Assembly: GCA_045661205.1 (NCBI GenBank)
Contig: JAZRFE010000018.1
Location: forward strand, 62,001-126,000
Source of the DNA: HGM04593 sp045661205
Lineage (GTDB): Bacteria > Bacteroidota > Bacteroidia > Bacteroidales > Bacteroidaceae
Direction of reading: 5' to 3'
DNA length: 64,000 nucleotides
Made by a program: the position numbers and the translations under genes. The notes beneath the pieces were generated by a model that saw only the letters and a list, made by a program, of their open reading frames with translations, was not told the origin of the DNA and made no database searches. This document shows positions 57,253-64,000 of the stretch, piece after piece (the stretch's first letter is position 1; each line of letters opens with the position of its first letter).

Positions 57253-58911
57253 ATGAACAAGTTACTCAAAGACAAAAGTGAAGTACCATCTTTCGGGAAA
57301 GAGATGGAAAAGATAAGTCCCTTTGAACTTAAAAACCGCCTTATAGAACTTGCCGACGAGAGAATAAAAAGAAGCATGCACACTATGCTCAATGCCGGTC
57401 GTGGCAATCCTAACTGGGTAGCAACCCTTCCACGTGAAGCATTCTTTATGTTTGGAAAGTTCGGAATGAAAGAGTGCCGACTCAATTTTGAAAGAAACGA
57501 TGGCATCGCAGGTGTTCCGCAAAAAGAGGGCATTGCTAAACGTTTTGAGCAGTTTCTCGAAGAGAATGCGCGTACCCCTGAAGGGAAATTTCTTGCGCAA
57601 TGTTACGAATATATGCTCACCGAGCATAAGGTGAACCCAGATGAGCTTGTACTCGAATGGGCAGAGTGTGTCGTGGGCAACCAATACCCTGTACCCGATC
57701 GTATACTCAAACACACAGAGCTAATTACTCGCGACTATCTTGCACAAGAACTTTGTGCGGGACGTCCCCCACAGGGCGAGTTCGACCTTTTTGCAACAGA
57801 AGGCGGAACGGCTGCAATGTGCTACATATTCGACTCGCTCGAACAGAACTTCCTTCTTCACAAAGGCGATCAAGTGGCATTAATGACTCCTGTATTTACG
57901 CCATACATAGAAATTCCCGAACTCGAAAGGTATAAGTTCAAGGTTACAAATATCCCCGCTGACCGTATGAGCGAAGATGGACTGCACCTGTGGCAATACA
58001 ACGAAAAGGCCATCAATAAGCTGCGCGATCCATCGTACAAGGCACTCTTTGTAGTAAACCCCAGTAACCCTCCGAGTTACATGATAGACGAAAAGAGCGT
58101 TGCTATGATTGTAGACATCGTCAATCGCTGGAACCCCAACCTGATGATAATAACCGACGACGTATACGCGACATATGTACCGGGATTCCAATCGCTCATG
58201 GCACAACTGCCACACAATACAATATGTGTCTACTCATTCTCGAAATATTTTGGAGCAACGGGATGGCGTCTTGCTGTCACTGCCATGCACCGAGACAACA
58301 TCTTCGATGAACTTTTGAAGCGTCTCCCACGCAAACGCAAAGGAGAACTTCAGAAGAGATACGGAAGCATACGCAGTGACGTCGAGAATATGCGATTCAT
58401 TGACCGCATGGTTGCCGACAGTCGTCAGGTAGCACTAAACCACACAAGTGGACTCTCACTGCCACAACAGTTCCAGATGAGCCTCTTTGCCCTCTACTCC
58501 ATACTCGACACACGTTCCGAGAATAAGTTCCGCGAAGGAATGCACAATATAATAAACTCGCGCCTGCAAACATTGTGGAAGAGCATGGGATTCACCCTTC
58601 TACCCGACCCTACACGTGCAGGCTATTACTCCGAGATAGACCTTCTTGTTTGGGCGAGAAAATTCTATGGCGAAGATTTTGTCGATTATTTGAAACTCAA
58701 TTACAGCCCTCTGGATATTGTCTTTAGGCTTGCGACGGAGACATCACTTGTAGTACTCAACGGCGGAGGTTTCGACGGCCCCGAATGGAGCATAAGAGTC
58801 TCACTTGCCAATCTCAACGAACAGGACTATGAAACGATAGGTAAAAATATCAGGAACATTCTCGAAAGCTATGCCGAGAAATGGAAAAACTCGCTACCAG
58901 TGGAAGTTTAA
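57253..58911 (+). CDS. asdA: Aspartate 4-decarboxylase (bifunctional with aspartate transaminase)
   Basis: 552 residues. PLP enzyme of fold type I that converts L-aspartate to L-alanine and CO2. PLP-Lys is in VYSFSKYFGATGWR (about residue 330); other landmarks are FDLFATEGGTAAMCYIF, VVNPSNPPSYM, MIITDDVYATYVPGF and the C-terminal FRLATETSLVVLNGGGF. Length fits the family, which is longer than ordinary aminotransferases. With AspT it forms a decarboxylation/antiport pair that takes up protons and builds proton motive force. Confidence 0.93.
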   Translation: MNKLLKDKSEVPSFGKEMEKISPFELKNRLIELADERIKRSMHTMLNAGRGNPNWVATLPREAFFMFGKFGMKECRLNFERNDGIAGVPQKEGIAKRFEQFLEENARTPEGKFLAQCYEYMLTEHKVNPDELVLEWAECVVGNQYPVPDRILKHTELITRDYLAQELCAGRPPQGEFDLFATEGGTAAMCYIFDSLEQNFLLHKGDQVALMTPVFTPYIEIPELERYKFKVTNIPADRMSEDGLHLWQYNEKAINKLRDPSYKALFVVNPSNPPSYMIDEKSVAMIVDIVNRWNPNLMIITDDVYATYVPGFQSLMAQLPHNTICVYSFSKYFGATGWRLAVTAMHRDNIFDELLKRLPRKRKGELQKRYGSIRSDVENMRFIDRMVADSRQVALNHTSGLSLPQQFQMSLFALYSILDTRSENKFREGMHNIINSRLQTLWKSMGFTLLPDPTRAGYYSEIDLLVWARKFYGEDFVDYLKLNYSPLDIVFRLATETSLVVLNGGGFDGPEWSIRVSLANLNEQDYETIGKNIRNILESYAEKWKNSLPVEV

Positions 58912-58918
58912 CAAATCA

Positions 58919-58960
58919 TTGCGAATGCATCAATAAACCGTTGCATTCGCAACGTTTTTT
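58919..58960 (+). terminator. Terminator after the aspT-asdA operon
   Basis: TTGCGAATGCA / TGCATTCGCAA, perfect 11-bp stem, 12-nt loop, then CG and six T. Confidence 0.88.
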
Positions 58961-59039
58961 ATGGTATCATTAATATCCGAATGAAAATTAACCGTATATT
59001 TGTAGAATATCACCAATAGAAAATAAAACAGACATAAAT

Positions 59040-61748
59040 ATGAAACAACTAAAATTACTACTTGCAGGGGTGCTGCTATCAACAACATTCCTTGCAGCAC
59101 AAGCACAAAGAGCCTTCACGCACAACGACGTAGAGAAGTGGCAACGCATCACCTCACGCACCATTTCCGATGATGGCAAGTGGGTGGCAACAACCTTTGC
59201 GCCGTGGCGAGGCGATTCACGTGTGGAACTCTATTCTGTCGATGGCAAAGAGAAAAAAACATTTTCTCCTGCAAGCGAGTATCGCTTTTCATCCTCATCG
59301 CAAAACTTTATTGTAAAAGAGGTAGCAGAACTTCACCTCACAGACTCACTTAAGTTGATGAAAGCAAAAAAGATGCCTATGGACAAACTTACCATCAACA
59401 ATCTTGCAAACGGCAGTAAATGGCAAATAGACTCACTTGTAACCTACCGACTCTCCGACTCGCACGACATTATCGCCTACAAGCGAGTGCACAATGACTC
59501 ATCGCTGATAATCTCTGATCTTAACGGCGAAGAGATAACAAGAATTTCAAAGGTCACACAATACTCATTTGCCAAGAAGAGCGCGACTCTCTACTTCACC
59601 ACCAAAGATACGGTTGGCGATAGAAACCCCGGCCTTTATATTTGGCACAATGGCGACACACACCCTACACTCATCAAATCCGGAAAGGAGAACTTTACAA
59701 ATATCACCATCAGTGAGAATGGTGAAAAAATAGCATTCCTCTACACCGACACCCCAAAAGAGAGCAAGCGTACAATGGCACTATGGCTATCTGAAAATGG
59801 AGACACAGCACGTCAAATAGTAACTTGCAGCACAAATGGAGTACCCGAAAATTGGATAATTGCATCAAACTACAATCCATGGTTCTCGAAAGACATGAAA
59901 CGCATATATTTAGCAACAATGCCCATGCCCCTCGAAAAAGACACAACTATATTGGAAAGCAATCGCCCCAATGTACAGGTGTGGAGCTGGAACGAGCCTG
60001 TGCAGTACACCGTGCAGAAATACAATTTCAACAACGACATAAAACGCAACTACACTGCTGTATACAACATAGCAAACAGTACACTCACACAAATATCCGA
60101 CACAGCACTACCCCATCTGCGACTCCCAAGCAACGGAGTCGGCGAGTGGGCAATACTCTCTACAAGTACTCCATATTCACTATCGTCGATGTGGGAAGGT
60201 CGCACACGTAGCGACTATTATAAGGTATCGCTTGTAACAGGCGAACGCACTCCTATCACAGCAGGCGACTATACAAATTACAGCCTCTCGGCGTGCAACA
60301 AGTATGCAATTGGATATAACCCCACCGATAGTTGCTGGTACACAGTAAACCTGCAAACAGAAAAGAATCAGCTCACACGACTCACCGACCCCGACACATT
60401 TATTGCATGGGACGAAGATAACGACGTACCCGACTATCCAGCCCCTCATGGCATCGCCGGTTGGACAAAAGATGACGCACAAGTACTCATATACGACCGG
60501 TACGACATTTGGGCATTCAATCCCGACGGCAGACAAAAAGCATTGAACCTCACAAAGAACGGTCGCACCAACCACATCCGCTACCGTCGTCTGCGCATCG
60601 AGGAGAATGAGACTTACATCGATACAAAAAAGGCCTCAATGCTCGCAGGCTTCAACGAAATAGATAAAACCACACAGTTCTTCATTATCAAAAACCTTGT
60701 ATCGTCTGCATCACCCAAACAACTCACCGAAGGCCTCTATCGCTACGGCAATCTCGTAAAAGCCAAGAAGTGTGATAAATACATATACACTCGCGAGAAT
60801 ACAAAAACCTTCCCCGACGTGTGGGTAGCAGATATATCATTAAAGAAAGAGCGACAGCTATCACAGGGTATTGAGCAACAAAAAACATTCATCTGGAACA
60901 GATCTGAACTTGTATCGTGGAACTCTTACGAGGGAACAAAGCTCGAAGGAGTTCTCTACCTCCCCGACAACTTTGACCCCAATAAAAAATACCCGATGAT
61001 AGTAAACTTCTATGAGCGTAATTCCGATAATCTGCACAGCTATCGTACCCCTCAACCTCACCGTTCGACAATAGACTATTGCAGCTATCTCAGCGACGGT
61101 TACATCATCTTCAACCCCGATGTACGTTACTCGGGAGGCTACCCAGGCAAAAACTGTTACGACTGTGTAATGTCGGGCATAGACGAGCTACTCACACGCG
61201 GTTACATCGACTCAACGCGCATAGGAGCGCAGGGCCACAGTTGGGGCGGTTATCAGGTAGCCTACCTCGCTACACGCACCGACCGTTTCGCTGCCATAGA
61301 GTCGGGCGCACCTGTTGTGAATATGTTCAGTGCATACGGCGGCATCCGTTGGGGTAGTGGCAAGGCACGAGCATTCCAATACGAGCACACACAAAGTCGC
61401 TTGGGCGGCACCCCTTGGAGTCATCCCGAACGCTACCACGAAAGCTCACCACTCTTTGCAATGGACAAAGTAAATACACCTATACTCATCATGCACAATG
61501 ACCAGGATGGCCATGTGCCTTGGTATCAGGGAATAGAATATTTCGTAGCACTCAAACGATTAGGCAAACCTGCTTGGCTGCTCAACTACACAGGCGAACC
61601 CCACTGGCCTATGAAATATCCCAACTCCATGGACTTTCAGATACGCATGAAACAGTTCTTCGACCACTACCTGAAAGATGCACCCATGCCCAAGTGGATG
61701 AGCGAAGGAGTGCCCGCTGTGAAACAACCTTATGAATTAGGCTATTAA
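59040..61748 (+). CDS. Exported S9 family (prolyl oligopeptidase/DPP-like) serine peptidase
   Basis: 902 residues. Signal peptide MKQLKLLLAGVLLSTTFL with cleavage near AQAQ. The N-terminal two thirds form a beta-propeller with TolB-like blades (WVATTFAPWRGD, KIAFLYTDTP). The C-terminal alpha/beta hydrolase has Ser734 in GHSWGGYQ, Asp in HNDQDGHVPW and His in TGEPHWPMKYP, plus NFYERNSDNLHSYR as a family-specific loop. Likely periplasmic and acts on oligopeptides. A -7 TATATTTG is at 58995-59002. Followed 15 bp later by the ThuA-like gene. Confidence 0.9.
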   Translation: MKQLKLLLAGVLLSTTFLAAQAQRAFTHNDVEKWQRITSRTISDDGKWVATTFAPWRGDSRVELYSVDGKEKKTFSPASEYRFSSSSQNFIVKEVAELHLTDSLKLMKAKKMPMDKLTINNLANGSKWQIDSLVTYRLSDSHDIIAYKRVHNDSSLIISDLNGEEITRISKVTQYSFAKKSATLYFTTKDTVGDRNPGLYIWHNGDTHPTLIKSGKENFTNITISENGEKIAFLYTDTPKESKRTMALWLSENGDTARQIVTCSTNGVPENWIIASNYNPWFSKDMKRIYLATMPMPLEKDTTILESNRPNVQVWSWNEPVQYTVQKYNFNNDIKRNYTAVYNIANSTLTQISDTALPHLRLPSNGVGEWAILSTSTPYSLSSMWEGRTRSDYYKVSLVTGERTPITAGDYTNYSLSACNKYAIGYNPTDSCWYTVNLQTEKNQLTRLTDPDTFIAWDEDNDVPDYPAPHGIAGWTKDDAQVLIYDRYDIWAFNPDGRQKALNLTKNGRTNHIRYRRLRIEENETYIDTKKASMLAGFNEIDKTTQFFIIKNLVSSASPKQLTEGLYRYGNLVKAKKCDKYIYTRENTKTFPDVWVADISLKKERQLSQGIEQQKTFIWNRSELVSWNSYEGTKLEGVLYLPDNFDPNKKYPMIVNFYERNSDNLHSYRTPQPHRSTIDYCSYLSDGYIIFNPDVRYSGGYPGKNCYDCVMSGIDELLTRGYIDSTRIGAQGHSWGGYQVAYLATRTDRFAAIESGAPVVNMFSAYGGIRWGSGKARAFQYEHTQSRLGGTPWSHPERYHESSPLFAMDKVNTPILIMHNDQDGHVPWYQGIEYFVALKRLGKPAWLLNYTGEPHWPMKYPNSMDFQIRMKQFFDHYLKDAPMPKWMSEGVPAVKQPYELGY

Positions 61749-61763
61749 CTAAAAAACATAACT

Positions 61764-62687
61764 ATGGAAAAGATTGGAAAACTGATACATCTCATAGCCG
61801 TTGCAACACTGCTTGCAGTATCAAGTTGCAGCAACAAACCCATGAGAGCACTTATCGTCTCGGGACAGAACAACCACAACTGGAAAGTGAGTCATCCCGT
61901 TATTAAAGAGATACTCGACAACTCAGGAATGTTCACCTCGGAAATTGCATTAACACCCCCAGCCGGTGGTAACATGAGCAGTTTCGACCCCCAATTTGAA
62001 AAATACGATGTCGTTGTACTCGACTACAATGGTGATCGCTGGAGCGCAAAAACCGACAGCGCATTCCTCAATTATGTCCGTAAAGGCGGTGGAGTCATCG
62101 TATACCATGCAGCTGATAACGCTTTTGCAGGATGGGAAGAGTTCAATAAGATAATCGCCCTCGGAGGATGGGAGGGAAGAAACGAAAAGTCGGGACCTTA
62201 CTGCTATCTCGAAAATGGCAATTTGAAACTCGACTACTCACCCGGTCATGGAGGTTCACATGGGATGCAACGTCAATTCCCCATGCACTGTCGTAACGAC
62301 AAACACCCTATCACGAAAGGTCTTCCCGACAATTGGTTGCATGCACAAGACGAAATGTACGACCGCATGCGTGGTCCGGCAAACATAAAGGATTTGCTCT
62401 ACTCGGGAACTGCCGATAAGAATACAGGTGGCTCAGGTCGCGAAGAGCCATTGATATTTACAGTTGATTACGGAAAGGCCCGCATCTTCCACATAATGTT
62501 AGGACATTGCGGCCCTACAAAAGAAAACAACCCCGCCATGCAATGCGTCGGTTTCCAGACACTGCTGTTGCGTGGAGCAGAATGGGCTGCAACAGGTAAA
62601 GTGACTCAGCCGCTCCCCACCGACTTTCCCACTGAAAAATCAATATCACTGCGAATAGATTACGGAAAAAGCAAAGCAAATAAATAG
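61764..62687 (+). CDS. ThuA-like domain lipoprotein
   Basis: 307 residues. Lipoprotein signal ending AVSSC (C22). The mature protein is a class I glutamine amidotransferase-like ThuA fold: ALIVSGQNNHNWKVS, YDVVVLDYNGDRWS, GGGVIVYHAADNAFAGWEEF and FHIMLGHCGPTKENN near the C-terminus. ThuA proteins act in sugar (trehalose and related) metabolism; the exact reaction is unclear. Probably co-transcribed with the S9 peptidase. Confidence 0.85.
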   Translation: MEKIGKLIHLIAVATLLAVSSCSNKPMRALIVSGQNNHNWKVSHPVIKEILDNSGMFTSEIALTPPAGGNMSSFDPQFEKYDVVVLDYNGDRWSAKTDSAFLNYVRKGGGVIVYHAADNAFAGWEEFNKIIALGGWEGRNEKSGPYCYLENGNLKLDYSPGHGGSHGMQRQFPMHCRNDKHPITKGLPDNWLHAQDEMYDRMRGPANIKDLLYSGTADKNTGGSGREEPLIFTVDYGKARIFHIMLGHCGPTKENNPAMQCVGFQTLLLRGAEWAATGKVTQPLPTDFPTEKSISLRIDYGKSKANK

Positions 62688-62716
62688 AAACGTCAGACTC
62701 CACATTCACTAAAAAT

Positions 62717-62749
62717 ATTAGCTCCGGCATTTAATGTGCCGGAGCTAAT
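62717..62749. terminator. Bidirectional terminator
   Basis: ATTAGCTCCGGCA / TGCCGGAGCTAAT, perfect 13-bp stem, 7-nt loop. Lies between the ThuA-like gene and the converging malic enzyme gene; the T-tract is weak. Confidence 0.75.
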
Positions 62750-62769
62750 TATATATATTAAGCTAATAC

Positions 62770-64000
62770 TTATCTGTTCTTGTTTACCATTGCGTCGATA
62801 ACAGCAACGGCTGTAACATTGACAATGTCGCGAACAGAGCTTTCAAAATCGATAAAGTGGATAGCCTTGTTCAATCCCATCTGGATGGGGCCGATTACCT
62901 CTGTGTCAGCACTCATAGCCTGTACAAATTTGTACGAAGCATTAGCCGATGTGAGGTTGGGGAATACCAAAGTATTTACATCAAGACCTTTCAGACGAGT
63001 GAAGGGGTATTTATTGTCGCGCAGATTCTTATCCATAGCAACATTCACCTGCATTTCACCATCGATAGCCCAATCGGGATGTTCGCTCTGCAACTCCTCG
63101 ATAGCACTGTGAACAGCAGCTGCGCTACCACCGGTATCAGTTCCAAAGTTAGAATAAGAGACCATAGCCATCACAGGAGTGTGGTTGAAGAAACGTACCG
63201 ACTTTTCGCACAGACGAGCAATATCCTTCATAACCTCTTTTGAGGGGTGGCGGTTAATCAAAGTATCGGCAACAAAGTATGTACCCTTCTTTGAATTAAG
63301 AATGTGCATTGTAGCAAAATTGTCGAATCCGGGCTGTAAACCGATAACCTCACGAGCAACCTTAATGGTATTTGAGTATTTAGTATAAAGACCGGTGATG
63401 AAGGCATCAGCGTCGCCTACCTCAACCATCATCATGCCGAAATAGTTACGCTCGAACATCTTATCGTTAGCCTCCTCAAATGTATAACCTTCGCGGCAAC
63501 GATTCTCAGCAAGAATTTTTGCATACTTTTCGCGACGTGCCGACTCTCTGTCGTGACGCAGGTTTACAACCTCTATGCCCTCAAGACTCAGGTCAAGCTC
63601 GGCAGCAAGTTTCTCTATACGCTCGTCATTACCCAAAAGAATAGGATTACAAATACCAAGAGACTTCGCCTCGACAGCAGCTTTAAGCATTGTGGGGTGA
63701 GTACCCTCGGCAAACACCACACGCTGGGGGTTGGTGCGGGCAGTCTCGTGCAACTGCTGTGTGAGTTTCGACTCACGACCCATAAGCTCGAGCAAGTGCT
63801 CTTTGTATTTACCCCAATCGCTGATAGTCTTACGCGCTACACCACTCTCAATGGCAGCCATAGCCACAGCAGTAGAAACCTCAGTAAGCAGGCGGGGATC
63901 AACAGGTTTCGGAATAAAATAGTCACGACCGAATGTGAGGTTGCTCACATGGTAAACCTTGTTCACAATCTCTGGGACGGGCTGCTTTGCAAGAGCTGCA
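62770..64000 (-). CDS. maeB: NADP-dependent malic enzyme (MaeB-type), C-terminal part only
   Basis: The frame stays open to base 64000 (ALAKQPVPEIVNKVYHV), so the start is beyond the window and the GTG at 63966 is not the true start. What is visible is the end of the malic enzyme domain (LTFGRDYFIPKPVDPRLL) and the complete phosphate-acetyltransferase-like regulatory domain (RVVFAEGTHPTMLKAAVEA, FARNYFG-like FERNYFGMMMVEVGDADAF, MVSYSNFGTDTG). The full-length family, about 760 residues, oxidatively decarboxylates malate to pyruvate with NADP; the PTA-like part is a regulatory, acetyl-CoA-sensing domain in known members. Confidence 0.9.
   Translation of the reverse strand, partial: AALAKQPVPEIVNKVYHVSNLTFGRDYFIPKPVDPRLLTEVSTAVAMAAIESGVARKTISDWGKYKEHLLELMGRESKLTQQLHETARTNPQRVVFAEGTHPTMLKAAVEAKSLGICNPILLGNDERIEKLAAELDLSLEGIEVVNLRHDRESARREKYAKILAENRCREGYTFEEANDKMFERNYFGMMMVEVGDADAFITGLYTKYSNTIKVAREVIGLQPGFDNFATMHILNSKKGTYFVADTLINRHPSKEVMKDIARLCEKSVRFFNHTPVMAMVSYSNFGTDTGGSAAAVHSAIEELQSEHPDWAIDGEMQVNVAMDKNLRDNKYPFTRLKGLDVNTLVFPNLTSANASYKFVQAMSADTEVIGPIQMGLNKAIHFIDFESSVRDIVNVTAVAVIDAMVNKNR

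Noticed and set aside
1..64000. CRISPR arrays, tRNA or rRNA genes, insertion sequences
   Set aside because: Gaps between genes are short and accounted for; no repeat-spacer pattern, cloverleaf, rRNA-like segment or transposase was seen.

Overview
The window is chromosomal DNA of a Bacteroidales bacterium. Promoters read from the sequence have the Bacteroidetes form (TTTG near -33, about 20 nt, then TAnnTTTG near -7) in front of gyrA, lon, panB, murB and a DUF3298 lipoprotein gene. Start codons have A/T-rich leaders with few Shine-Dalgarno matches. The gene content fits the same group: DUF4369/TlpA lipoproteins, BspA-type leucine-rich repeats, the aspT-asdA pair and a lon-tgt-lptG run. No rRNA, tRNA, CRISPR array, insertion sequence, integrase or replication gene was seen.

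Layout. 1-2364: an IbrA-like/IbrB-like pair (PAPS-reductase fold plus ParB fold) followed by a TauE/SafE-type exporter. 2426-6402 (minus): a TPR protein and gyrA. 6403-6801: divergent control region. 6802-11538: clpC and htpG. 11671-20150: phage-like module A (fibre or baseplate-type proteins, an 1852-residue tail protein, holin, GH24 endolysin, spanin-like lipoprotein). 20170-31075 (minus): thioesterase, then a long run lon-tgt-lptG-DEAD helicase-GH2-serine hydrolase, with panB upstream. 31298-35534: a small membrane-protein cluster, a DUF3298 lipoprotein, rsmG, an MBL-fold hydrolase and a TlpA-like lipoprotein. 35552-45670: phage-like module B (LexA/CI-like regulator, an orphan gene, a head operon on the minus strand with scaffold and major capsid proteins, and a terminase operon on the plus strand). 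45691-64000: host genes, including a TRIC channel, an ADP-ribosylglycohydrolase/phosphatase fusion, murB, pheS, nth, pgk, aspT-asdA, an S9 peptidase, a ThuA-like lipoprotein and the C-terminal half of a malic enzyme.

Main result. Modules A and B lie 16 kb apart, separated by ordinary housekeeping genes, yet look like parts of one phage-derived particle. The four transcription units of the two modules each begin with the same element, GTGTTAWTTCNRCAACCT (only its first 14 bases in the terminase promoter). In all four the final G of a TTTG -7 box sits exactly 44 nt after the first G of the element. The element occupies the place of the normal -33 TTTG. This points to one dispersed, co-regulated system that packages DNA and lyses cells, with no mobility genes in sight: a gene-transfer-agent-like or domesticated prophage. 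Portal, tube, sheath and tape-measure genes are absent here, and the model predicts they lie elsewhere behind the same promoter. An S24-family regulator with an Ala-Gly bond and a Ser/Lys pair sits beside one of the four promoters and is the obvious candidate controller.
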